Source of the DNA: Gemella morbillorum
GTDB taxonomy: Bacteria; Bacillota; Bacilli; Staphylococcales; Gemellaceae
Assembly (NCBI RefSeq): GCF_900476045.1
Contig: NZ_LS483440.1
Location: 434,001-498,000 of the forward strand
Direction of reading: 5' to 3'
DNA length: 64,000 nucleotides
Shown here: positions 45,495-54,103 of the stretch, in pieces
How the letters are laid out: every line of letters begins with the position of its first letter
How positions within the stretch are numbered: position 1 is the stretch's first letter
The notes under the pieces: model-generated
Told to the model about the DNA's origin: nothing
The model's input: only the letters and a program-made list of their open reading frames with translations
The model's database searches: none
Program-made: the position numbers and the translations under genes

Positions 45495-46016
45495 ATGATG
45501 AAAATTTTAGCATTCAATCCTATTTCGTTAAGAAAAAGAATGATTGAATTTCTATTTGATTATCTTTTAATTTTAACTTATTTAGTTCTTCTGTTTCTAT
45601 GTGCAATATCTTATTACTACATTTTTTTTAATGGCATTCCAATGCAAACAGAAATTCAAGCACAAAGCCTTACATTCTTTATCACTGTTCTACCAATCAT
45701 GCTTTATTTCACATTTTTGGATTATGAAAAAAATGGGAGTTTTGGGAAGTCAAAAGCTGGCCTCCAACTGATCTACCAGAAAAAAACAGTGAAGGCTAGC
45801 TTAATTAGAAACACTATCAAATTTTTACCATGGCAATTAGGTCATATGGGTACCATTCATGGTGTCTATAGTAATTTTGATTTGATATCTATTATCTTAT
45901 CCTTTTTATCCACTCTATTCGCAGTTTTGTTAATGGCGATGACGATTTTTAGGAAAGATAAAAGGCATCTGGGGGACCTGCTAGCACAAACACAGGTACA
46001 ACCAATAGGTGACTAG
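45495..46016 (+). CDS. RDD-family membrane protein
   Basis: A 173-residue protein that starts with the RDD-type region (ISLRKRMIEFLFDYLLILTYLVLLF), with later membrane segments including SLTFFITVLPIMLYFTFLDYE and a final ILSFLSTLFAVLLMAMTIF. The motif DKRHLGDLLAQTQV near the end is typical of the family. RDD proteins are poorly characterised; some affect ion homeostasis. GGGGGAAACG precedes the double ATG. It lies between two copies of the 103-nt repeat. Confidence 0.7.
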   Translation: MMKILAFNPISLRKRMIEFLFDYLLILTYLVLLFLCAISYYYIFFNGIPMQTEIQAQSLTFFITVLPIMLYFTFLDYEKNGSFGKSKAGLQLIYQKKTVKASLIRNTIKFLPWQLGHMGTIHGVYSNFDLISIILSFLSTLFAVLLMAMTIFRKDKRHLGDLLAQTQVQPIGD

Positions 46017-46087
46017 GATTAAGGTTGTTAAACTTTTTCTTATGAATCTTATCAAATATAGTGGATTAATGAAAAGTTATATACTGG

Positions 46088-46113
46088 AGAGAACAATTTT
46101 GGTTCTCTTTTTT
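46088..46113 (+). terminator. Terminator after the RDD gene
   Basis: AGAGAAC pairs with GTTCTCT around a 7-nt loop, followed by a T-run. Confidence 0.75.
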
Positions 46114-46474
46114 AATATTCAAAGCTATATATTTGCTAAACAGTTGATATAAAGAAGCTAAATAAAATTGTAAGTATAAAAAATGTTCATTTTATAGTAT
46201 AATTTTATACATAAGCCTATCCTTTTCGTTCTATAATATGGATATTTTCTGGTACCGCATGTTGAAGCAGTAACACTTTTTGAACAAGTTGATTAATTAG
46301 AAAAGTAGAAGAAGATTTTATGAATATCACGAACTTTTCTAAAGAGTTTATGGAATTATATAATGAGATTTATTTTTAAACAAAGACAAATTTGATTTGT
46401 AGAAGCGAGGAAAATGTAATGACAACATATTCAACTTAAATCGAAATAATATAAAATTATGAGGAGATTATAAG
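46114..46474. other. Gene-poor stretch with relics before the methyltransferase
   Basis: Besides the rlmCD-like relic, it holds a 19-codon frame at about 46320 (MNITNFSKEFMELYNEIYF) without a good ribosome binding site, possibly the start of a lost regulator gene. The sequence is otherwise AT-rich and non-coding. Confidence 0.4.
46239..46296 (+). pseudogene. Relic of an rlmCD-like 3' end
   Basis: The frame ending at TAA 46294-46296 reads HVEAVTLFEQVD; upstream, in a shifted frame, ATGGATATTTTCTGGTACC corresponds to MDIF.GT. Together they parallel VDMFPGTYHVEAVVLMTRE, the last residues of the intact rlmCD 1.1 kb upstream, with one small deletion. The nucleotide string CATGTTGAAGCAGT is identical in both. 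This is a remnant of a second rum 3' end, as expected after excision or decay of an element inserted in the gene. Confidence 0.7.
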
Positions 46475-47239
46475 ATGAACAATTATATAAAACTAAATGA
46501 AGATAGATGGAATAATGTAAAAAATGATTATACTGAGCCATTGACACATGAAGAATTAGAAGAAGTTAGAAATAATCCAATTTCTGTTGCATTAACTGTT
46601 GGGAAAAAAGTTCCAAAAGAATGGTTTGAAAAAGCAACCGGAAAAAAGATACTAGGTTTAGCTTGTGGTGGTGGACAGCAGGGCCCAGTTTTTGCTATAA
46701 AAGGCTATGATGTAACTATAATGGATTTTTCTAAATCACAATTGCAAAGAGATGAAATGGTTGCTAAAAGGGAAGGCTTAAAAATCAACACAGTTCAAGG
46801 CGATATGACAAAACCATTTCCATTTGAAAATGAAATATTTGACATTATTTTTAATCCAGTTTCAAATGTATATGTAGAAGATTTAGAAAATATATATAAA
46901 GAAGCCTCTCGAGTATTGAAAAAGGGTGGATTGTTAATGGTCGGATTTATGAATCCTTGGATATACATGTATGATGCTGACATTGTATGGGACAAACCCG
47001 ATGAAGAATTACTTTTAAAATTCTCAATACCTTTTAATTCGAAAGAGCTTGAAGAGGAAGGCAAGATAACTATAAATCCAGAATATGGATATGAATTTAG
47101 CCATACCTTAGAAACTCAGATTCGAGGACAGCTTAAAAATGGTCTTGCTATGATAGATTTTTATGAATCGTGTGACGAAAGACACAGATTATCACGCTAT
47201 GGAAATGACTATATAGCTACACTTTGTATTAAACTATAA
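46475..47239 (+). CDS. Class I SAM-dependent methyltransferase
   Basis: A 254-residue protein. Motif I is ILGLACGGGQQGPVFA (about residue 58), followed by VTIMDFSKSQL, motif post-I TVQGDMTKPFPF and IFNPVSNVYVED; the C-terminal half (HTLETQIRGQLKNGL) is typical of methyltransferase type 11 small-molecule enzymes common in Firmicutes. The substrate is unknown. AGGAG is well placed before ATG 46475. It lies in the accessory block between the two 103-nt repeats. Confidence 0.75.
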   Translation: MNNYIKLNEDRWNNVKNDYTEPLTHEELEEVRNNPISVALTVGKKVPKEWFEKATGKKILGLACGGGQQGPVFAIKGYDVTIMDFSKSQLQRDEMVAKREGLKINTVQGDMTKPFPFENEIFDIIFNPVSNVYVEDLENIYKEASRVLKKGGLLMVGFMNPWIYMYDADIVWDKPDEELLLKFSIPFNSKELEEEGKITINPEYGYEFSHTLETQIRGQLKNGLAMIDFYESCDERHRLSRYGNDYIATLCIKL

Positions 47240-47399
47240 TGTTTTAGAGCATACTTTAGGAGACTAGATTAAATGTAGATGTATTTGTATATGTACGATG
47301 TGAGGAATATTTCTAAGTGTAGCCGTCTGATTGTGTATCGACTTGTAATAGAGATTTTGAGGTTGATAAATTTTAACTTTTAACATGGAGGTTTAGAAG

Positions 47400-47954
47400 A
47401 TGATAAAGATTGATTGGGATAATATAAAAACTCGTTTAGATGCTTTGGTTGTAATTGATGAGTATCGAACAGATCCAAACAAGGAGTGGCTTCGATTAGT
47501 AGTTAAGATAGAGGAAAACTATGGAGACCGTTACCTTATTGATAATGGTTCTGGGGATTCTTTGGATGTAATTTTGGCTGAGAAACTGGTTCTTATAAAA
47601 GGTTTTGATCATGAAAATAGTCTAAGCCAGTTTGCTGCAGAAGAGTGGAATCAAGATATCATAGATGGATTTTATAAAGGGCTGGATGAAAAATATCAAA
47701 AACTTTATTCAGAGGATCAAAAAGATGAAACAACCTTCTTTATCTGGTATGACGGACGTGTGCATCAAAATACCTACCAAAATCAAGACGGTGGTGAATG
47801 GTTATTATCTTATTTCTTTGATAGCTTTGAGAGATTTTATGCATTTGTGACTAACTATTATTCAATCAAAGTTGATGAAGGCTTACTTAGAAAACTCTTC
47901 AACCAAGGATATCTTTCAAAAGCGGAATTAGAGCAATTGATTTATCCTGTCTAA
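47400..47954 (+). CDS. Hypothetical protein, 184 residues
   Basis: An acidic soluble protein starting MIKIDWDNIKTRLDALVVIDEY, with IIDGFYKGLDEKYQKLY, an aromatic stretch WLLSYFFDSFERFYAFVTNYY and a C-terminal LLRKLFNQGYLSKAELEQL. I do not recognise the family; size, acidity and neighbourhood resemble immunity-type or SUKH-like proteins, which is only a guess. The frame continues after its stop through the second 103-nt repeat without another stop until 48118, so it may once have been longer. ATG 47400 follows GGAGG. Confidence 0.6.
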   Translation: MIKIDWDNIKTRLDALVVIDEYRTDPNKEWLRLVVKIEENYGDRYLIDNGSGDSLDVILAEKLVLIKGFDHENSLSQFAAEEWNQDIIDGFYKGLDEKYQKLYSEDQKDETTFFIWYDGRVHQNTYQNQDGGEWLLSYFFDSFERFYAFVTNYYSIKVDEGLLRKLFNQGYLSKAELEQLIYPV

Positions 47955-47998
47955 AAAGACTTTTTCGCAGATGAATCTAGCAATAATTATTCCAACAA

Positions 47999-48101
47999 GT
48001 TAAAAGTTGCAGCTATCCTTCGGAAAGAAGTTAGAGACTCGAGGAAAGAAAAAAATTATTCAAAACAACTTCTGAACGAATATAAATACAAAGTAGAGGA
48101 G
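47999..48101 (+). repeat. 103-nt direct repeat, copy 2
   Basis: Second copy of the segment at 45282-45384. Its coding-like frame is open here (KVAAILRKEVRDSRKEKNYS and on). The end of the copy supplies the GAGGAG ribosome binding site of the hydrolase gene. Confidence 0.65.
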
Positions 48102-48108
48102 TTTGAGT

Positions 48109-48885
48109 ATGAAATTTCATGAATTTGGTGATAAGAATTCACCTGATATTATTTTAATACATGGAGGAGGAAATTCATGGTGGAATTATCTTCAGCAAGC
48201 ACGTATCCTTTCAGAAGAATACCATGTAATTTTACCAACTCTTGATGGACATGGTGAAGAAAATCAGGTAGATTATGTTTCTACTGAAAATTCCGCACTA
48301 GAAATTCTAGATTATATTAAAAAGAATTGTAACGGAAAGGTGTTTGCTATTGGAGGAGTTTCACTTGGTGGTCAAATTGTTATGGAAATACTATCACAAG
48401 ATAGTGAAATAGTTGAGAAAGCAATAATAGATGGAAGTATTTGTATCCCTCAACCAAAGTTAGCTAGAATAAGTATTTTACTTGTATCTTTATTTGGTAA
48501 ACTGATGTTCAGTAAATTTGCTTGTAAAATTCAGCTAAGTTTAATGGATAAAATGTATCCAAAAATAGCATATCCTAGTGAACTAAAAAGTTATTATATG
48601 AAGGATATGCCAAGAATGTCTGTTAAAACGTTAATAAGAATATGTAAAACATATATGCAGCATTACAGGTTAAAAAGTACGATTTCTAAAAGTAAGGCAA
48701 AGGTTCTTTATATTTATGGTGAAAAAGAATTGAACTGTGTTAAAGAATCGGCAAGATTATTTCAACAGGTTCATCCAAATACTATTTTGTACGAAGCAAA
48801 GGATTATAATCATGGATATTTATCAACATACTTACCTCAGGAGTGGGTAGAGTTGGTTTATCCATTTTTAAAGAACAATAACTAA
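48109..48885 (+). CDS. Alpha/beta-fold hydrolase
   Basis: A 258-residue hydrolase. The oxyanion region is ILIHGGGNSWWNY, the nucleophile elbow GVSLGGQIV contains the catalytic Ser, and a C-terminal YIYGEKE block (acid region) and NHGYLS supply the rest of the triad. It resembles general esterases or lactonases; the substrate is unknown. ATG 48109 is chosen because GAGGAG lies 7 nt upstream. Confidence 0.8.
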   Translation: MKFHEFGDKNSPDIILIHGGGNSWWNYLQQARILSEEYHVILPTLDGHGEENQVDYVSTENSALEILDYIKKNCNGKVFAIGGVSLGGQIVMEILSQDSEIVEKAIIDGSICIPQPKLARISILLVSLFGKLMFSKFACKIQLSLMDKMYPKIAYPSELKSYYMKDMPRMSVKTLIRICKTYMQHYRLKSTISKSKAKVLYIYGEKELNCVKESARLFQQVHPNTILYEAKDYNHGYLSTYLPQEWVELVYPFLKNNN

Positions 48886-49002
48886 AATCTACTTGTGGCA
48901 TGAAATTAAAAAGGTATTGATAGAATTTTAGTAACTTACAGTTTTTTAAAGAAAAATAATAGGTAAGTACCTTTAAGATTAGTATTTAAGGAGGTTAGAT
49001 AG

Positions 49003-49545
49003 TTGAAATATGTACTTTTATTACGTGGTATAAATGTAGGTGGTAAGAATAAGGTATCAATGAGTGAACTAAAAGAACAATTGTTAAGCATAGGTTTTGA
49101 AAATGTTAGTTCATATATTAACAGCGGAAATTTGTTCTTTAGTAGTTTAGAAAATCATGAAATATGTAGCTCAAAAATAAGAGATTTGTTAGAAACTAAT
49201 TATGATTTTTCAATACCTTTTTCTTTAATCACAAAAGAGGAATATTTAGAAGAAAAAGTGGGATTACCAGATTGGTGGAAGGAAGACTTGGCAAGAAAAG
49301 ATGTACTGTTCTTTTCATATAATTTTGATAAATCAAATATCCTTGACTTTATAGATAAATCTATATTTCATAATGAAGTAGTGTATGTAGGAAGACATGC
49401 AGTATTTTGGGGTAAATATGATGAGTCGGAATATTTAAAAACTACGTACCATAAAAAATTAATAAAGCAAGATTTCTATAAAAAAATAACAATTAGGAAT
49501 TCAAATACATTTGAAAAAATAGCAAAGATTTTAGAAGAAAAATAG
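49003..49545 (+). CDS. DUF1697 protein
   Basis: A 180-residue protein with the DUF1697 start KYVLLLRGINVGGKNKVSMSELK and the block GFENVSSYINSGNLFFSS. The family is widespread and uncharacterised; the fold suggests nucleic acid or nucleotide binding. The start is TTG 49003, with AAGGAGG 9-10 nt upstream; there is no nearby ATG that keeps the conserved N-terminus. DUF4336 and TetR genes follow closely. Confidence 0.8.
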   Translation: MKYVLLLRGINVGGKNKVSMSELKEQLLSIGFENVSSYINSGNLFFSSLENHEICSSKIRDLLETNYDFSIPFSLITKEEYLEEKVGLPDWWKEDLARKDVLFFSYNFDKSNILDFIDKSIFHNEVVYVGRHAVFWGKYDESEYLKTTYHKKLIKQDFYKKITIRNSNTFEKIAKILEEK

Positions 49546-49575
49546 AAGTATTTTAATTGAAAGAAGGTGAATGTT

Positions 49576-50319
49576 ATGGAAGGAATGTTGAAGTTATATT
49601 CTCCTATTAATAAATTAAAACAAATTGGAGAGAATATCTGGATCGTCGACGGAAATGAAATACATATGAGTTTTAAACTCTTCAAAGTTCCTTTTACAAC
49701 AAGGATGACAGTAGTTAAATTAGATAATAATAAATTATGGATTCATTCACCAATAGCTTTTAATAAAGAATTAGATGAAAAAATAAAAGAACTAGGAGAA
49801 ATCGAACATATAGTTGCTCCTAATAAATACCACTATAGTTATGTATTGGATTGGTATAAATATTATCCAGATGCAAAAGTTTGGTTAGCAAAAGGAGTAA
49901 GCAGTAAACTTAAAACTGATGAAGGAGAAAATTTTGTATCACTAGATAATATTTCAAAAACTTCTTGGTCAGAGGAGATACTTTTTACTCCATTTAAAGG
50001 AAGTATAGCCATGGAAGAGATGGTATTTTTTCATGAAAAGAGTTCAACCTTAATATTAACGGACTTAATAGAGAGTATAGAAGTGAATAAATTACCGTTA
50101 TTATATAAACTTGTATTTAAGTTTGGAGATAATAAGTATCCTAAGTTTCGAACGTCAAGAGATTTACGATCATCATTTATCTTTAAAAAACAAGCTAAAG
50201 ATAGCTATTCTAAGATTGAAAGCTGGAAACCTGATAAAATTGTTTTCTCTCATGGGAAGATAATTTTAGAAAATGGTACGGAAAAATTAAAAGAAGCATT
50301 TTATTGGTTGAGAAAATAG
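49576..50319 (+). CDS. DUF4336 metallo-beta-lactamase-fold-like protein
   Basis: A 247-residue protein. ENIWIVDGNEIHMSFKLFKVPFTTRMTVVKLDNNKLWIHSPIAF, then IEHIVAPNKYHYSYVLDWYKYYPDAKVWLA match the DUF4336 pattern, a divergent metallo-beta-lactamase fold lacking a standard HxHxDH motif. Function is unknown. ATG 49576 is preferred, with AAGGTG upstream; GTG 49567 is the alternative. Confidence 0.75.
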   Translation: MEGMLKLYSPINKLKQIGENIWIVDGNEIHMSFKLFKVPFTTRMTVVKLDNNKLWIHSPIAFNKELDEKIKELGEIEHIVAPNKYHYSYVLDWYKYYPDAKVWLAKGVSSKLKTDEGENFVSLDNISKTSWSEEILFTPFKGSIAMEEMVFFHEKSSTLILTDLIESIEVNKLPLLYKLVFKFGDNKYPKFRTSRDLRSSFIFKKQAKDSYSKIESWKPDKIVFSHGKIILENGTEKLKEAFYWLRK

Positions 50320-50381
50320 TGTACTTTATGAGAAAATAATAATATAAGATTTAGAGAATAAATGAAAGGGAGTGATTAGGT

Positions 50382-50921
50382 ATGACAATAGTAATAAAAA
50401 GAGTACTGGCATCAACTTTAAAAGAAATAGCGGAAAAGAAATCATTATCAAAAATAACAATTAATGATTTAACTCAAGCTTGTGATGTTAGTCGTCAAAC
50501 ATTTTATAATAATTTTAAAGATATCTATCATTTGGTAGAGTGGATTTATCTTAAAGAGGTAGTGACTCCAATTGAAAGAGGTAAAATCTATGATAAATGG
50601 CAAGATGCTCTAACATCAATTTTTCAATATATCTCAGAAAATCATGTTTTTGTTTTAAATACCTATCGCTCTTTTGGAAAAGAATTTTTAGAAAAAGTAC
50701 TAAGACAGGAGATTGAACTATTTCTAAGTAATCAGGTGTTCAAAAAAATCGAAGTAACAAAAGAAGAAGCTAAACAAGTAGAGTTTTCTTATTCTTTTTA
50801 TACATATGCTTTGGTTGGAGTAGGGTTAGATTGGATAGAAAAGCAAATGCCAGAAAGTGTTGAAGAACTAGTTGAAAGAATTGAAAGAGTTATGCTGGGT
50901 GAGATAATTTCTCTTCTTTAA
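50382..50921 (+). CDS. TetR-family regulator, probably of oleate hydratase
   Basis: A 179-residue regulator. The DNA-binding part is STLKEIAEKKSLSKITINDLTQACDVSRQTFYNNFKDIYHLVEW, followed by a C-terminal TetR_C_8-type domain as in DhaS and SczA relatives. It lies directly upstream of the oleate hydratase gene, and a 13-bp inverted repeat stands between them, so fatty-acid-responsive control of that gene is a reasonable inference. AAAGGGAG precedes ATG 50382. Confidence 0.8.
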   Translation: MTIVIKRVLASTLKEIAEKKSLSKITINDLTQACDVSRQTFYNNFKDIYHLVEWIYLKEVVTPIERGKIYDKWQDALTSIFQYISENHVFVLNTYRSFGKEFLEKVLRQEIELFLSNQVFKKIEVTKEEAKQVEFSYSFYTYALVGVGLDWIEKQMPESVEELVERIERVMLGEIISLL

Positions 50922-51010
50922 ATAAAGTTTAAGCTCTTTTACAATTAATTGAATTTGTAAAATAGTTAGGCAAAAGTAAAAAATTGTAAATTGTATTATG
51001 GATATGGAAG

Positions 51011-51040
51011 GTGTATATTAATAGTGATATTAGTATACAC
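51011..51040. promoter_or_regulatory. Inverted repeat upstream of oleate hydratase (operator or attenuator)
   Basis: GTGTATATTAATA (51011-51023) and TATTAGTATACAC (51028-51040) match at 12 of 13 positions around a 4-nt centre. It may be a TetR operator. A T7 run follows at once, so it could also act as a terminator or attenuator immediately before the ribosome binding site. Confidence 0.55.
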
Positions 51041-51060
51041 TTTTTTTAGGAGGAGTTTTT

Positions 51061-52833
51061 ATGTATTATTCAAACGGAAATTATGAAGCATTTGCTAAAC
51101 CAAAAAAACCAGCAGGAGTTGATAAAAAATCGGCTTATTTAGTAGGTTCTGGACTAGCTTCTCTTGCGGCAGCAGCCTTTTTAGTTCGTGATGGACAAAT
51201 GAAAGGAGAAAGAATCCATATTCTTGAAGAACTACCTATCGCAGGAGGTAGCTTAGATGGTATTATGAATCCAACTCGTGGATTTATTATTCGTGGTGGT
51301 CGTGAAATGGAAGATCACTTTGAATGTCTTTGGGATCTTTTCAGATCTATTCCTTCATTAGAGGTAGAGGATGCATCTGTTTTAGATGAGTTCTACTGGT
51401 TAAATAAAGAAGATCCTAACTTTTCAAAATGTCGTGTTATTGAAAACCGTGGACAACAAATTCCTAATGATGGACTTTTTGCATTATCTGATAAATCAAG
51501 TCAGGAATTAGTAAAACTATATTTGACTTCTGAATCAGAACTTCAAGGTATGAAAATAACAGATTTCTTTAGTAGTGAATTTTTTGAGTCTAATTTTTGG
51601 ACTTATTGGGTAACAATGTTTGCTTTTGAAAAATGGCATTCAGTTGCTGAAATGCGTCGATATATGTTGAGATTTATTCATCATATTAAAGGACTTCCTG
51701 ATTTATCAGCACTTAAATTCACTAAATATAACCAATATGAATCATTAGTTCTACCATTAGTTAAATACTTAGAAAGTCATGGTGTAACTTTTGAGTACAA
51801 TACTGTAGTTAAAGATATTAAAGTTGAAAAACAAGGAAAAGATCTAGTAGCTAAGCATCTGATCTTAGAAGTAAACGGAGAACCTGTTGTTAGAGAATTA
51901 ACTGAAGATGACCTAGTATTTGTTACAAATGGTAGTATCACTGCATCTACAACATATGGTAACAATGATACTTCAGCTCCAGTCAGCAAAGAACTTGGTG
52001 GAGCTTGGCAACTTTGGAAAAACTTAGCTAAACAAGATGAACGTTTTGGACGTCCAGAAGTATTTTGTGAAAATCTTCCAGATCAAAGTTGGTTTGTTTC
52101 GGCTACGACGACTGTAACAGACAAACGAATCGCAGAATATATAGAAAAAATTTGTAAACGTGATCCTTATGCAGGTAAAGTAGTAACTGGTGGTATAGTA
52201 ACAGCACGAGACTCAAATTGGATGATGAGCTTTACACTTAACCGTCAACCTCACTTTAAATCTCAATCAAAAGATGAATTAGTAGTTTGGATTTATGGAT
52301 TATATTCAAATATTTCAGGTAACTATATAAAAAAACCAATAGAAGCTTGTACAGGTATTGAAATCGCAGAAGAATGGCTTTACCATATTGGGGTTCCTGA
52401 ACAATTTATTCACGAATTTGCAAGCAAAGGTTGTAGCACAGTTCCATGTTATATGCCTTATATAACAAGTTACTTTATGCCAAGACACGATGGTGATAGA
52501 CCATTAGTTATCCCGGAAGGATCTAAAAACTTAGCATTTATAGGTAACTTCTCTGAAACACCTCGTGATACTGTCTTCACTACAGAATATTCTGTTCGTA
52601 CAGCTATGGAAGCAGTATACACATTACTAGATGTTGATAGAGGTGTACCTGAAGTATTTAATTCTGCATATGATTTACGTGTCATGACTAAATCAACTAA
52701 TCGCCTAATGGATGGTAAAAAACTTGAAGAAGTTAAACTACCTTTCTTTGCCAAAGCAATTAGTAAACGTGTATTGAAAAAAATCAAAGGAACATATATT
52801 GAAGAGATCCTAAAAGATGCAGGATTGATTTAG
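51061..52833 (+). CDS. ohyA: Oleate hydratase
   Basis: A 590-residue FAD enzyme that hydrates cis-9 unsaturated fatty acids to 10-hydroxy acids (long known as MCRA). The FAD Rossmann motif is [20 protein letters not shown], followed by [12 protein letters not shown], the active-site segment [17 protein letters not shown], and a C-terminal block [29 protein letters not shown]. The length and all landmarks are normal. It detoxifies host antimicrobial fatty acids in staphylococci and streptococci. AGGAGG at 51048-51053. A TetR gene upstream and a terminator downstream make it a simple unit. Confidence 0.96.
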   Translation: MYYSNGNYEAFAKPKKPAGVDKKSAYLVGSGLASLAAAAFLVRDGQMKGERIHILEELPIAGGSLDGIMNPTRGFIIRGGREMEDHFECLWDLFRSIPSLEVEDASVLDEFYWLNKEDPNFSKCRVIENRGQQIPNDGLFALSDKSSQELVKLYLTSESELQGMKITDFFSSEFFESNFWTYWVTMFAFEKWHSVAEMRRYMLRFIHHIKGLPDLSALKFTKYNQYESLVLPLVKYLESHGVTFEYNTVVKDIKVEKQGKDLVAKHLILEVNGEPVVRELTEDDLVFVTNGSITASTTYGNNDTSAPVSKELGGAWQLWKNLAKQDERFGRPEVFCENLPDQSWFVSATTTVTDKRIAEYIEKICKRDPYAGKVVTGGIVTARDSNWMMSFTLNRQPHFKSQSKDELVVWIYGLYSNISGNYIKKPIEACTGIEIAEEWLYHIGVPEQFIHEFASKGCSTVPCYMPYITSYFMPRHDGDRPLVIPEGSKNLAFIGNFSETPRDTVFTTEYSVRTAMEAVYTLLDVDRGVPEVFNSAYDLRVMTKSTNRLMDGKKLEEVKLPFFAKAISKRVLKKIKGTYIEEILKDAGLI

Positions 52834-52879
52834 ATATAATTCCTCTAGGTTATAGTTATAAAAAATACATAATAGATAT

Positions 52880-52913
52880 AAAAGACGATAGTGAAGACTG
52901 TCGTCTTTTTTTT
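52880..52913 (+). terminator. Terminator of ohyA
   Basis: AAAAGACGATAGT pairs with ACTGTCGTCTTTT around a 4-nt loop (one wobble), followed by T4 or more. Confidence 0.88.
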
Positions 52914-53148
52914 GATTTCATAAAGAAAATCATTATATTAATTTTAGTTTTATTATAATGAAAAATCATATAATAGAATAACTGAAAAGTCAAACAATTA
53001 TTCTATGAAAAATAATTACATACTTTTAGTAATTACTATGTTATTTAATTGAAGAACAAATTTTAAGGAAACTAAGATAAGTAACTCAGTGTAATTGATT
53101 TATCTAATATATTAGATAAATATTAAATTATTTTTAAAATAATTTATA

Positions 53149-53188
53149 AGTAGACAGTATTTGTCCACTGAATATGATAAAATATAAT
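53149..53188 (+). promoter_or_regulatory. Promoter with an overlapping operator-like repeat
   Basis: TTGTCC (53161-53166) and TATAAT (53183-53188) are 16 nt apart. AGTAGACA (53149-53156) and TGTCCACT (53162-53169) form a 7-of-8 inverted repeat covering the -35. This layout suggests a repressor-controlled promoter. Confidence 0.55.
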
Positions 53189-53231
53189 TGTTGAAAAGAT
53201 CAACAAATAAAAATAGATTGAGGTTATCGTT

Positions 53232-53330
53232 ATGGCAAAAGTAAAGGAAAGTTTCACTACATGTGGTGTGTTTTATTATTATCAAAAGTTGTACTTACTA
53301 AGAAGTATCCATAGAAAAAACATCGATTAA
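53232..53330 (+). pseudogene. Short relic frame, 32 codons
   Basis: ATG 53232 begins MAKVKESFTTCGVFYYYQKL and stops at TAA 53328-53330. GAGGTTATCGTT precedes it, so it could be translated, and a regulated promoter lies 45 nt upstream. The C-terminal half looks out of register (a Lys/His-rich alternative frame follows a TAG), so I read it as the 5' end of a decayed gene. The family is unknown. Confidence 0.35.
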
Positions 53331-53365
53331 AATACAATTGTTTAGGCTGCCTCTCTAGTTGTTTT

Positions 53366-53395
53366 TTGACTTATTAAAATAGAATTATATATAAT
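53366..53395 (+). promoter_or_regulatory. Promoter of the frameshifted hypothetical gene
   Basis: TTGACT (53366-53371) and TATAAT (53390-53395) with 18 nt between, about 40 nt before ATG 53437. Confidence 0.6.
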
Positions 53396-53436
53396 ATAAG
53401 TATAAAATATTTGCGTATGACTTAAGGAGTTTTCAT

Positions 53437-53995
53437 ATGAAAATACCAACTTATTTTAAAGAAAGTAATTATAAAATTGTTGAAGTAGAAGAGGATTTTT
53501 CGTCTATTAGGATAGTTAATGAAGTAGAAAAAGACAGACAAATATAATGAGTTCTTTGAAATCTATTACTTTGGTGAATTGGATTCTGATGCTATGATTA
53601 CTGAAATTTTTGATGAAAAAACTTCAACTATAAAACCTTGTAAGGTTGTAGCGAAATGTATTCAAACAGGAAAAGAAATTTTACTTTATGATCAATTAAA
53701 ATATGGATACAACTCACTATTTTGTGATAAATTTGATTTAGAGACGGTTGATAATCGTCTACTTGTAAAATTAGATATTCCCAATTCTAAAATAGAAATT
53801 GATTTAGGTTATAGTATAGATTATGATGAGGAAAAAGAAGATTTTGAATTTGATGATAATGACCATTTGGAAACAATCAATGGAGAAGAAATTTCTTTTG
53901 ATGCTGTTAAAAAAGATGGATTTGACTACATTAAAATATCAGCAATAGACGAAGACGAAATTATTAGAGAAGTTTTAAATCTAGAGTTAGCTTAA
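53437..53995 (+). pseudogene. Acidic hypothetical protein, frameshifted
   Basis: ATG 53437, with AAGGAG at 53424-53429, begins MKIPTYFKESNYKIVEVEED and stops at TAA 53545-53547. The next frame continues YNEFFEIYYFGELDSDAM and on to 53995 without a start near its beginning. One extra A in the CAAAT string at 53539-53543 explains both; without it the product would be about 185 residues, strongly acidic, ending DEDEIIREVLNLELA. I do not recognise the family; it resembles small immunity-type proteins of the right-hand array. A promoter is present, so decay is recent. Confidence 0.65.
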
Positions 53996-54103
53996 AAATT
54001 ACTTAGAGATTATGCAGAGATAGGAGAAATAAAGATAATACAAAATCTTATATTTTATTCTCTTAAAAAGAGCAATTTAGACTTATAAAGAGGAATTTTA
54101 AAA

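Larger units (their letters stand above)
52914..53436. other. Gene-poor stretch with strong regulatory palindromes
   Basis: No normal-length gene. It contains ATAGAATAA/TTATTCTAT arms near 52974-53006, a perfect 22-bp palindrome at 53099-53120 (half-site TTTATCTAATA), an operator-like repeat with a promoter at 53149-53188, and a 32-codon frame beginning at ATG 53232. A second promoter (53366-53395) serves the following broken gene. It looks like the surviving regulatory zone of a lost gene. Confidence 0.5.

Noticed and set aside
45282-48101. The direct repeat pair considered as insertion sequence ends
   Set aside because: Copies are direct, coding-like and lack a transposase or terminal inverted repeats between them.
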